DNA of 43,720 nt, from NCBI GenBank assembly GCA_003222305.1, contig QHVQ01000039.1, positions 1 through 43,720 of the forward strand, written 5' to 3'. Both the position numbers and the translations under genes were made by a program. This stretch comes from Acidobacteriota bacterium (GTDB lineage Bacteria; Acidobacteriota; Polarisedimenticolia; Gp22-AA2; AA152). Each line of letters opens with the position of its first letter. The first letter of the stretch is position 1. The notes below the pieces were generated by a model, which did no database searches, had not been told where the DNA came from, and saw only the letters and a program-made list of their open reading frames with translations. This document shows, one piece after another, positions 1 through 6,776 of this stretch.

Positions 1-411
1 TCCCTGCACCAGATCCCAGCCGCCGGTTTTCATCGCCTCGTACAGCCTGGGAATGTCCTCGGGAGCATATTGAAGATCCGCGTCGGTGGTGAGGACCCAC
101 TCCCCGCTGGAGGCCGCCAGTCCCGAGCGCCACCCCTCCACGATTCCCCGGTTGCTCGCATGGTGGACCGCCCGGACATTCTGGAACTGCTTCGCCAGCA
201 GATCAATCACCGCTCCGGTTCCGTCGCGGCTCCCGTCGTTCACCAGGACGACCTCGCCTGGAATCGCCGCGTTTCCCAGGGCCCGGTTGGTGCGATTCAC
301 GAGGAGCGGGAGGTTCTTCTCCTCGTTGAAACAGGGAACGATCACGCTGAGGGTTGGACCGGAGGGACCTCCGGCCCGGGCGGTCTCCGCGGGATCGATG
401 TCCGGGCTCAC
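1..411 (-). CDS. Glycosyltransferase family 2 (partial, C-terminus outside window)
   Basis: The 137 visible residues are the N-terminal GT-A domain of a family 2 glycosyltransferase of the dolichol-phosphate-sugar synthase kind. It begins with the nucleotide-sugar strand TLSVIVPCFNEE, continues through VVLVNDGSRDGT, and reaches the DADLQ metal/sugar-nucleotide site (DXD-like) before the window ends. Such enzymes transfer a sugar from an NDP-sugar to a lipid carrier at the membrane. I place the start at GTG 411 because a GGGAG ribosome site lies just upstream and no ATG exists in this frame. It follows the M23 peptidase by about 50 bases on the same strand, so the two may be co-transcribed. 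The substrate cannot be told from this half. Confidence 0.85.
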   Translation of the reverse strand, partial: MSPDIDPAETARAGGPSGPTLSVIVPCFNEEKNLPLLVNRTNRALGNAAIPGEVVLVNDGSRDGTGAVIDLLAKQFQNVRAVHHASNRGIVEGWRSGLAASSGEWVLTTDADLQYAPEDIPRLYEAMKTGGWDLVQG

Positions 412-460
412 CGTTTCTCCCAGGGGTTGCGTCGGACGGACAGGCTCGGGAAGGGAATTC

Positions 461-1201
461 TCAGCGTCCGCTGGAAACTCTGACGATGCCGCCTCCGAGA
501 AAGGACAGGGGGTCGACGGGCTGCCCGTTGCGGTGCACTTCGAAATGCAGATGGGCTCCCCGTGCGTTGCCGGTGTCGCCCACTTCCGCCACCGGCTCCC
601 CCGAATCGACCCACTCGTCGGGACCGACCAGCAGCCGGCTGGCATGGGCGTAGAGGGTGCTCAGCCCGTGGCCGTGATCGAGGATCACCAAGTTTCCATA
701 GCCGCGCTCCGTCCCCACCCAGATCACTCGCCCGGCCGCGGCTGCGCGCACCGTCTGGCCAAGAATTCCGTCGATGTCGATTCCCTCATGATGCTCCCTG
801 CCGCTCTCGGGGCCGAAAGCGGAGGTCACCATTCCGTGCAAGGGCCAGTGCAGCACCGGCGTGGCGGCAGGCGCGGAAATCTCCAAAGGCCGGGTGGCAC
901 CGGGAATGAAGAGAACGCGTCCGGCGGGAACGAGGGAAGGGTCGGGAATTCCGTTTGCCTCGACCACAACTTCCAGAGGTACCTTGTAGGCCTGGGAGAT
1001 GGAAAAAAGGGTCTGCCCTCGCTTTACCACGTGACACGTCCCTTGGTCCGCCGAGGAAAAGTTCCGACTCGTGTTGGAAAGGTGGGGGATCGACTGCGCC
1101 AGCCCGTCCGCCAGTGCCGGGCTGACAGCCAGGACCACGACGGGCAGCAGGACCGCGAGCCTTCCGGCGCGGGAGGGATCGAGCACCTGATCACAATTCA
1201 T
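461..1201 (-). CDS. LysM-M23 peptidase, NlpD/EnvC-like murein hydrolase or hydrolase activator
   Basis: A 246-residue exported protein: hydrophobic signal segment (residues about 13-31), one LysM peptidoglycan-binding motif (about 56-100, starting HVVKRGQTLFSIS) and a C-terminal M23/LytM domain (about 117-235). The zinc ligands expected of an active M23 enzyme are visible: H138-x3-D142 (HEGID) and HLH at 217-219, plus the YAH motif near 185. So it may be a true endopeptidase rather than a degenerate EnvC/NlpD activator. It would act in the periplasm on peptidoglycan, probably in cell separation. The order LysM then M23 matches NlpD. It lies upstream of the glycosyltransferase on the same strand. 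Confidence 0.9.
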   Translation of the reverse strand: MNCDQVLDPSRAGRLAVLLPVVVLAVSPALADGLAQSIPHLSNTSRNFSSADQGTCHVVKRGQTLFSISQAYKVPLEVVVEANGIPDPSLVPAGRVLFIPGATRPLEISAPAATPVLHWPLHGMVTSAFGPESGREHHEGIDIDGILGQTVRAAAAGRVIWVGTERGYGNLVILDHGHGLSTLYAHASRLLVGPDEWVDSGEPVAEVGDTGNARGAHLHFEVHRNGQPVDPLSFLGGGIVRVSSGR

Positions 1202-1288
1202 GCCCGACGATTATGAAACAGGACCGGCCCGCCGTCCACCCGAAAGTGCAGAATGGCGCCGGGGGGGGTCACGTCGATGCGATCAAAG

Positions 1289-1615
1289 TCACGGGGCTTC
1301 CTCCCGCGCCAGCGAGTCCAGGAACTGTTTCAAAGCCGGAAAGTCGACTGCCGGCACTTCTCTTCGCGAGACCCGCAGGGTCCGACGGACCACCAGCACC
1401 AGAGACGCACCGTCGCGCACCAGCTCTCGCGGTTGTTCGTAGTGCCGCGCAACCGATGGGACGCCTCGGAGATGTCGGGCGTTCGTACCATGTTCGACAA
1501 GGTCGTTGAGGCCGATGGTGTCCGCATTGCCTTCCACGCCGGAAGCCCTTCCGGGAACTAGCTCCACTGTGACGTTCGCCAGACCCATGGGGGAGGGAGG
1601 GCCCTCCTCGTCCAT
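1289..1615 (-). pseudogene. Possible remnant of a DUF3857/transglutaminase-type gene (C-terminal piece)
   Basis: The 108-codon frame has the strong G/C third-position bias of real genes here, especially in its second half. Its end (HYEQP... VRRTLRVSRREVPAVDF... FLDSL) resembles the C-terminal tail of DUF3857/transglutaminase-like proteins, where a beta-rich tail precedes a final 'P..Y..L+.FL' helix. No transglutaminase core is present. An in-frame TAA lies 15 bases before the first ATG and no ribosome site precedes it. I read it as a decayed fragment, or a very small orphan gene. The homology is an impression from residue pattern only. The rest of 1202-1849 holds no other convincing gene. Confidence 0.35.
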
Positions 1616-1743
1616 GGAGGGATGGATTTACCCCTTTCTTGGTCCGACGACTCCTTCCCACTCGCCGGTTGAATTGATCCACCAATCCAATTTGGTCTCC
1701 CTCGGAAAGCGGGTGGGCCTGCCCGCGGAGAGCTGGTAGGTGG

Positions 1744-1759
1744 AGCGGGAAATCCCGCT
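1744..1759. repeat. Inverted repeat next to the -35 box of the 1759 promoter
   Basis: AGCGGGA-AA-TCCCGCT, perfect 7-base arms, shares its last base with the -35 hexamer of the promoter for the tandem surface-protein genes. The position suits an operator. It could also be the relic of a terminator stem, but there is no T-tract. Confidence 0.4.
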
Positions 1760-1787
1760 TGACACACGATCGAAAAAGGCATACCTT
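1759..1787 (+). promoter_or_regulatory. Sigma70-type promoter for the CarboxypepD_reg-like genes
   Basis: TTGACA (1759-1764), a 17-base spacer and TACCTT (1782-1787). The -35 is a perfect match and the -10 matches at three positions including the key first T-A and last T. The predicted start point near 1794 leaves a leader of about 55 bases before ATG 1850. Confidence 0.6.
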
Positions 1788-1849
1788 AGGCCGGTTTTTT
1801 GAATGGTTGTCGGCGGAAGTGGACGCATGAAGTAGGAGATACATGGCTG

Positions 1850-2431
1850 ATGAATCCCTACCTACGTCGCGCTGCGATACTCCTTTTGATCTTCGCCTTC
1901 ACCTTTTCGGGAACTCCGACCGCTAGCGCCCAGGCAGAAGCGTCTGGCCAAGGTGCCACCACCGCAAGCCTGGAGGGGCGCGTCTTCGGGCCTGACAGGA
2001 TCACGCCGGTTCCGGGTGCTGTGGTTCGGGCAATCCGCGGCGACGGTGTGCAGGTTTATTCAAGTCTCCCCGCGGATGAGCGGGGGAACTATGCTATAAA
2101 CGGCATCGCCCTCGGCAGCTATGACATCGTGGTCGAAATGCCCGAGGGGGTCTATCTGGTTGAGAAGACCTTGGGAATCACCCAAGCCAAGAGCTACGGA
2201 CTTTCCCTGGCCACCGTTCCCTCTGAGAACGTGGAAAAGCGGATGTCGGCCATTGATAAGCCGGTCAAGGGGTATGCTTGGACACTGGAAGGCAAGAGCG
2301 CCAAGGGCGGGGGGTTCTGGAAATCGCCTGGCGGCATCGCCATCATTGCCGGCGGGGCGGCCGCGATTCTCGCCCTGGCTTTGAGCGGCGGTGGAGATAA
2401 CAATAATAAAGGGAGCAGCAGCACTCCCTGA
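1850..2431 (+). CDS. Secreted protein with carboxypeptidase-regulatory-like domain and C-terminal hydrophobic segment
   Basis: 193 residues. A clear signal peptide (MNPYLRRAAILLLIFAF... ASAQA) is followed by a CarboxypepD_reg-like beta-sandwich (about 35-120) with the usual 'G..Pv.GA.V.a... G.Y.i.gi..G.Y.i.v' pattern, a linker, then a hydrophobic stretch (about 160-180) ending in a Gly/Asn/Ser-rich tail. These domains are structural and non-catalytic, common at the surface of Acidobacteriota and Bacteroidota. I prefer ATG 1850, which gives an ideal signal peptide, over an in-frame ATG at 1799. The next gene encodes a paralogue. No specific role can be assigned. Confidence 0.75.
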   Translation: MNPYLRRAAILLLIFAFTFSGTPTASAQAEASGQGATTASLEGRVFGPDRITPVPGAVVRAIRGDGVQVYSSLPADERGNYAINGIALGSYDIVVEMPEGVYLVEKTLGITQAKSYGLSLATVPSENVEKRMSAIDKPVKGYAWTLEGKSAKGGGFWKSPGGIAIIAGGAAAILALALSGGGDNNNKGSSSTP

Positions 2432-2470
2432 AGCTAATACATCCAAGTGCCAGCCGCAGAGGGGCCCCGG

Positions 2471-3154
2471 ATGCTCCGCCTCCTCCCAGTCTATTGCCGC
2501 GCCTTGAGCACGGGACTTGTTCTCTGTCTCACGCTGGGTTTTCCCCATCCGGTTTTTTCCCAGAGCGCTGCGCCTCCTCCTCAGGCCGGTCCCTCCACGC
2601 AGCCCCAGAAGAAGGGGGAACAGCCAACCTCCACCCATCCGGCGCCGCAAACAACTGAGACGAGGGCCCCCGCTCCTGCTGGCGCCACACTCAAAGGGAA
2701 GCTGACGGGGACCGATCGGAAGTCCCCGCTGGCCGGTGCTCAGGTCCACGCCATCTCCAAGAACGGCAAGGTCATCAGCTCGGCCCCCGCCGACTCCAAA
2801 GGCCACTACACTCTGGAGGGGGTTCCCCCGGGAACCTATCGGATCGCCGTATCCACCGACGAGGGGGTCTACTCCCTCGAGACGGAAGTGGGAATCACCT
2901 CACCCAGCGTCTTCGCCATGGACCTTGCCACGGTTCCGGCGGAGGCCGCTAGAGGGACCGTGCCGGGTCTGGATCGGCAGGCCGTCGGATTCGCAACCAT
3001 CCTGCAGGGGAAGAGGAAGGCGGGTGGAGGATCTTTCTGGGGAAGTGCGAGGGGAATCGTGCTCCTCGCCGCGTCGGCGGGAGCTGTGGCTTTGATTCTT
3101 GCCCATGCCGACAAAAACGCGAAAGAGGAGCCCGTCAGCCCTTCTCTCCCGTGA
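2471..3154 (+). CDS. Second secreted carboxypeptidase-regulatory-like protein, paralogue of the preceding gene
   Basis: 227 residues: signal peptide, a long Pro/Gln/Thr-rich linker (about 30-75), a CarboxypepD_reg-like domain (about 78-165) and a C-terminal hydrophobic segment before a short charged tail. It shares with its neighbour the 'EGVY.-E-x-GIT' stretch, the 'LATVP' motif and the same domain plus hydrophobic-tail plan, so the pair arose by tandem duplication. ATG 2471 has an AGAGG ribosome site; an in-frame GTG at 2447 is less likely. Its 3' end overlaps the convergent GGDEF gene by 20 bases. Confidence 0.72.
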   Translation: MLRLLPVYCRALSTGLVLCLTLGFPHPVFSQSAAPPPQAGPSTQPQKKGEQPTSTHPAPQTTETRAPAPAGATLKGKLTGTDRKSPLAGAQVHAISKNGKVISSAPADSKGHYTLEGVPPGTYRIAVSTDEGVYSLETEVGITSPSVFAMDLATVPAEAARGTVPGLDRQAVGFATILQGKRKAGGGSFWGSARGIVLLAASAGAVALILAHADKNAKEEPVSPSLP

Positions 3155-4214
3155 AGTCCGGCGCGCTCTCCTCGCGCCGCCTCCGAGGCGGCTCCTCCTC
3201 ATAAGACGCATTGAAGATGGGGGAGAGGTCGCCGTCCAGGATCTTGGAAGGCATGGAGGCACGGTCCACGATCACCTTGTTTCTTCCTCCCTCCTTTGCC
3301 CGATAAAGCGCCTCGTCCGCGGCCCTCAGAAACTGCTCCTCCTCGCGCACGTCCCGATTGGTGGGCACGGAGCTGATCCCCGCCGACGTGGTGACGCGGA
3401 CGATTTGGTCCTGGAACGGGAAGAGGTATTCCTCGGTGGCTTTCCGCACCCGCTCCCCCACGATCGCCGCTTTGATGCCGTCAGTGTTGGGAAGGACCAT
3501 CAGGAACTCCTCGCCGCCGTAACGTCCGACGATGTCGATTTCCCGAGCGTTCTCCACCAGGATCTCCCCGAACTGGCGGAGCACTGCATCGCCGCAATCG
3601 TGACCGTAGCGGTCATTCACCCGCTTGAAATGGTCCAGGTCGAGAAGGATGATGGAGAGCGCGGTTCCGTAGCGCATGGATCGCTTGAACTCCTCGGATA
3701 GGCGCTGCCGCAGGTAGCGGTCGTTGTACAGGCGTGTTCGGTCGTCGGTGACCGAAAGCTTCATGAGCTGGCTGTTGGCGACCTGAAGCTGCTGGTTGGC
3801 GTTCTCCAGGGCCGTGTAGAGCCGGCGTTTCTCCAGGGCCGCCTGAACGGTGGCGTCCAGCTCGTCCCAATGGAATGGCTTCGTCACGAAATCGTCGACG
3901 CCGATGCGCAGGCATTCCACCTTACTCTGAACGTCGCGGCGCACCGTCATGACGATGAGTGGGATGGTCCGGGTGGCAGGGTCCTTCTTGAGGGCGCGGG
4001 CCACCTCAAACCCGTCCGGAGGCGGGAGCTTCAGGTCCAACAGGATGAGATCGGGAGGAGAGCCGTGAATCTTCTCCAGCGCCTCGCGTCCGGACCGGGC
4101 CATCATCAGATCGTGCCCCTGGAGGGCGAGCCACTGCCAGAGGAGCTCGAGGCTCTCCGCATCGTCGTCCACGATGAGGATGCGAATCTTGCTGGTCGCG
4201 ACACCCGTGCCCAT
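3135..4214 (-). CDS. Response regulator with GGDEF output (diguanylate cyclase)
   Basis: 359 residues. The receiver domain (about 10-125) keeps the acidic pocket (D16, D17), the phospho-acceptor D60 (LILLDLKLPP) and K112 of the TKPF motif. A helical linker (125-150) leads to a GGDEF domain (155-325) with signature GGEEF at 233-237 and an intact product-inhibition I-site, RxxD at 224-227, exactly five residues ahead. It should make cyclic di-GMP when phosphorylated, under feedback control. The start is ATG 4214, preceded at 5 bases by GGGAG; a longer frame to 4295 would run through the promoter. No histidine kinase lies nearby, so it is an orphan regulator. The C-terminal tail is acidic and Arg-rich. 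Confidence 0.92.
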   Translation of the reverse strand: MGTGVATSKIRILIVDDDAESLELLWQWLALQGHDLMMARSGREALEKIHGSPPDLILLDLKLPPPDGFEVARALKKDPATRTIPLIVMTVRRDVQSKVECLRIGVDDFVTKPFHWDELDATVQAALEKRRLYTALENANQQLQVANSQLMKLSVTDDRTRLYNDRYLRQRLSEEFKRSMRYGTALSIILLDLDHFKRVNDRYGHDCGDAVLRQFGEILVENAREIDIVGRYGGEEFLMVLPNTDGIKAAIVGERVRKATEEYLFPFQDQIVRVTTSAGISSVPTNRDVREEEQFLRAADEALYRAKEGGRNKVIVDRASMPSKILDGDLSPIFNASYEEEPPRRRREESAPDFTGEKG

Positions 4215-4266
4215 GGTCTCCCGGTTGGAGGCTTCGAAGCTCGCAAGCCGTGCGGAAATTGGTCTA

Positions 4267-4295
4267 ATTATACGTCGCGCTTCCGAGCATGCCAA
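4267..4295 (-). promoter_or_regulatory. Strong sigma70-type promoter for the GGDEF response regulator
   Basis: On the minus strand TTGGCA (4290-4295), a 17-base spacer and a perfect TATAAT (4267-4272). This is 11 of 12 consensus positions. The leader to ATG 4214 is about 45 bases. Confidence 0.8.
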
Positions 4296-4413
4296 CGGGA
4301 ATCGCTTGCTCCTGTCTTCCGAAAGCCTTGTCAGACAAGGAAAATGTGAGATCGTCCCGGGCTACCGGCCGTCCGGACCTTGACGCGAGGCCGCGTTTTT
4401 TTGATGCGACCCG

Positions 4414-5250
4414 TCAGGAATTTGCCGGGGCGACCGGGGGCGGGGTAAGGCGCCGGATCCCGAGGATCCCAACCCACGCGGCCAGGCCGGCACCCAGGAT
4501 CCACGGCCAGGAGAGGTGGCCTGCCACGGGCCCGTCGTTGGTGGAGAGCTGCTGTAGCAGCGGAGATCGAGGGGCGAGACCGGCGGCCACGACCGGCACG
4601 AAATTGAAAAGTGCGTGGGAGAAAATGGACGAGAGAATCGAGCGGGTTTTCACCACCAGCCACCCGAGATAGACCCCCATCAGCACCGCACCCACCACCT
4701 GCCAAGGAAGGATGTGAAACACCCCGAAACAGAGGGCGGAGCCCAGCACTCCCTTTTGCCAGCCGTAGCCTTCCCGCAGGCGGTGGAGAAACAGTCCACG
4801 GAAGAGCAGCTCTTCGGTGACGGGGGCCACCACCACCAAGAACGAGAAGACTCCCAGGAACTCCAGAGCGTCGTGATACTCCAAGACGCGCCGGAAAATT
4901 TCTGCGACCCAGGCGGGTGGAGGAAGGATTTCCTCCATCCAAGCATCCAGCTCCGCACCCAGCAGGGCCAACCCCACGGTGGAGAGGGCCACGGCAGGAA
5001 GGGTGCCCCAGGGCGGGCGGCGCAGGGAGAGCACCTCGACCCCGGAGAGGGGCGATACGGACAGCCCCAGGGCGAGGACCAGTGCGATGCCCAGCAGATT
5101 GGGGACGAAGTTGAGGAACGAACGGGCGGGGGAAGTTACGGGCAGCGCGCGAAGCACCAACAGGGTCAGAACCGAGGCCGTGAAGATGGCCAGCCAGCCG
5201 ACCAGCAGCCAGAGAACGCAGTCGAGCCAGGGAGAGAACCGCTTGCGCAA
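4414..5250 (-). CDS. CPBP-family intramembrane metalloprotease
   Basis: 278 residues with about seven to eight membrane segments. The C-terminal half carries the CPBP (Abi/Rce1-like) motifs: EELLFRG with the catalytic glutamate pair, FGVFH and HALFN with zinc-ligand histidines. The family includes CAAX prenyl proteases and bacterial proteins linked to bacteriocin self-immunity or membrane signalling; the substrate here is unknown. It starts 14 bases after the end of ilvE on the same strand and is probably co-transcribed with it, though no functional link is obvious. Confidence 0.88.
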   Translation of the reverse strand: MRKRFSPWLDCVLWLLVGWLAIFTASVLTLLVLRALPVTSPARSFLNFVPNLLGIALVLALGLSVSPLSGVEVLSLRRPPWGTLPAVALSTVGLALLGAELDAWMEEILPPPAWVAEIFRRVLEYHDALEFLGVFSFLVVVAPVTEELLFRGLFLHRLREGYGWQKGVLGSALCFGVFHILPWQVVGAVLMGVYLGWLVVKTRSILSSIFSHALFNFVPVVAAGLAPRSPLLQQLSTNDGPVAGHLSWPWILGAGLAAWVGILGIRRLTPPPVAPANS

Positions 5251-5264
5251 GGAACCGGTCCGCC

Positions 5265-6188
5265 TCAGCCCGCGACCCGCGTGATCCAGGAGGCGTATTT
5301 GGAGACCTGTCCGCGTGCGACGCGGCCGTAAAGGTCCTTGAGGCGGACGGTGATGGGGCCCGTCTTACCGTCTCCAAGAGGTCGCCGGTCGATGGAACCC
5401 ACGGGCGCCACCTGGGCGGCAGTTCCCACCAAAAAGGCCTCATCGGCGATATAAAGCTCGGTTCGATCGACCTGCCGCTCTTCCACCCTCAGTCCCAGCT
5501 CTTCCTGCGCCAGTGTCCGGATGGAGTCCCGGGTTACACCTTCCAGCAGGTTGGCTGAGACGCTGGGGGTGATCAGGCGCCCGTCCCGTACCAGATAGAG
5601 GTTCATCCCCGCAGCCTCGGAGACATGCCCGTCCTCGTTGAGGAGAATCGCCTCGTCAAACCCCGAGGCGCGGGCCTCGGAAGCGGCCAGCGACAGGTTC
5701 ACATAAGAACCGTTCACCTTGGCCCGGCTGGGAATGGCGTTGTCCTCAGTGCGCCGCCAACTGGAGACACCCAAGGCCAGGGGGCGCTCGTCTTCCAGAT
5801 ATTTCCCGAAAGGGACCGTCACGATGACCAGGTCGGACTCGTCGCTGAGGTGCACCCCGATCCGCTCCGCCGACTTATAGACGATGGGCCGGATGTAGAT
5901 ATCCTCCCGAAAGTGATTGGCAGCCACCAGGTCCACCGTGAGGCGGCAGAGCGTTTCCACATCCTGCTGGATGCGGATGCTCAAGATCCTGCCGCTACGC
6001 TCCAGACGCTGATAATGCTCCCGGAGCCGGAAAATAAGGACCTCGGAGCCGGTGGCGGAGCGATAGCCGCGGATTCCCTCGAAAACCGCCGTGCCGTACA
6101 GAAACGCATGGGTGAGGACACTGATGCGCGCGTCGGCCAGGGGAACCTGCCGTCCGCCGAAGTACGCGAGGAGCCCTTCTTTCTGCAT
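5265..6188 (-). CDS. ilvE: Branched-chain amino acid aminotransferase
   Basis: 307 residues, the full length of class IV PLP aminotransferases. It shows FEGIRGY near 36-42, the PLP lysine K157 (RAKVNGSYVN), the cofactor-phosphate region EAAGMNLYLV and the late LEGVTRDSI motif typical of IlvE rather than D-amino acid transaminase or ADC lyase. It transfers amino groups between Val/Leu/Ile and 2-oxoglutarate in the cytoplasm. ATG 6188 has an excellent GGGAGGA ribosome site nine bases upstream. It heads a two-gene transcript with the CPBP protease. Confidence 0.92.
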   Translation of the reverse strand: MQKEGLLAYFGGRQVPLADARISVLTHAFLYGTAVFEGIRGYRSATGSEVLIFRLREHYQRLERSGRILSIRIQQDVETLCRLTVDLVAANHFREDIYIRPIVYKSAERIGVHLSDESDLVIVTVPFGKYLEDERPLALGVSSWRRTEDNAIPSRAKVNGSYVNLSLAASEARASGFDEAILLNEDGHVSEAAGMNLYLVRDGRLITPSVSANLLEGVTRDSIRTLAQEELGLRVEERQVDRTELYIADEAFLVGTAAQVAPVGSIDRRPLGDGKTGPITVRLKDLYGRVARGQVSKYASWITRVAG

Positions 6189-6258
6189 GGGATGAGTCCT
6201 CCCTCTGGATGCACTAGCGTAACATACCCTCCCCCCCTTTCGCTCCCGTGGGAGCCTT

Positions 6259-6267
6259 TGCTAGAAT
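6259..6267 (+). promoter_or_regulatory. Extended -10 promoter giving a near-leaderless transcript
   Basis: TGC-TAGAAT (TGn extended -10) ends at 6267, only nine bases before ATG 6277, so the transcript would begin at or just before the start codon. The inverted repeat GCTCCC-GT-GGGAGC at 6242-6255 sits where a -35 contact would be and might be an operator. Confidence 0.5.
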
Positions 6268-6276
6268 GGCGCACCG

Positions 6277-6567
6277 ATGAGACACTTGGCCCTGGTCAAG
6301 GCAAGCCAGCAACCGTCGGGCGGCGAGGAGAAGGCCGCCCGCAAGGGACGCGTGCCGGAGGACATGCTGAAATGTTCCTACCGGCCGCCCAGTGCGGATT
6401 TCTACTGCTGGCGGTTCAAGCTCTGGTACAACACCCTGGATTGCGCCTTCCGCACCCAACACCATACCTTCGAGGGGTGTGCCCGTTGCGCCCAAGGGAA
6501 CTTCAACCTCAAGGCACGACGCCGGGATCTGGTCGTCAAACGATTCCTCGGCGGCCCACCGCGCTGA
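6277..6567 (+). CDS. Small cysteine-rich protein of unknown function
   Basis: 96 residues, not recognised. It has a basic N-terminal third followed by an aromatic and Cys/His-rich core: Cys at about 33, 44, 56, 68 and 71, an HH pair, and a closing CARC knuckle. The spacing suggests a small zinc-binding fold. The C-terminus is basic (KARRRDLVVKRF). It has no ribosome site and its promoter -10 lies nine bases upstream, so it is probably read from a leaderless mRNA. It lies between divergent ilvE and the CRTAC1 operon and shares neither's function in any obvious way. Confidence 0.6.
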   Translation: MRHLALVKASQQPSGGEEKAARKGRVPEDMLKCSYRPPSADFYCWRFKLWYNTLDCAFRTQHHTFEGCARCAQGNFNLKARRRDLVVKRFLGGPPR

Positions 6568-6648
6568 GTCACACTCCTTCCCGAAGCCCCGTTCCATTTT
6601 TTCCCCATGCTATGATGGCGCCGCGTGGTCGGCGCACGAGGCGGATGG

Positions 6649-6774
6649 ATGGGGAGTGCCAACCGATTCCTGTTCCTTGCGGCGGGACTGGCCCTGACGG
6701 ACTGCGGGCCGGCCTCTGACGTCCCCGCTTCCCTTTCCACGGCTTCCCCGACCTCGCACCTTCCCAACCACTGA
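6649..6774 (+). CDS. Short frame encoding a signal-peptide-like N-terminus, probably the broken start of the CRTAC1 gene
   Basis: 41 codons from ATG 6649, with GAGGCGG upstream, encode a signal-peptide-like segment (FLFLAAGLALTDC) and a Ser/Thr/Pro linker, then stop at TGA 6772. Two bases later the CRTAC1 frame begins at a GTG with no usable ribosome site. Adding one base near 6771 would join the frames (PNH-LK-VSSAEP). I take it as the detached secretion signal of the next gene. The lipobox is imperfect, with Asp before Cys. Confidence 0.5.
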   Translation: MGSANRFLFLAAGLALTDCGPASDVPASLSTASPTSHLPNH

Positions 6775-6776
6775 AG

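Noticed and set aside
86-1216. Long open frame on the plus strand opposite the M23 peptidase (376 codons)
   Set aside because: It is the shadow of the real minus-strand peptidase and glycosyltransferase; its peptide is low in hydrophobic order and has no family pattern.
4384-4405. Plus-strand terminator ACGCG-AGGC-CGCGT followed by seven Ts
   Set aside because: No plus-strand gene ends nearby and the stem is only five bases; on the minus strand the T-tract is on the wrong side for either neighbour.
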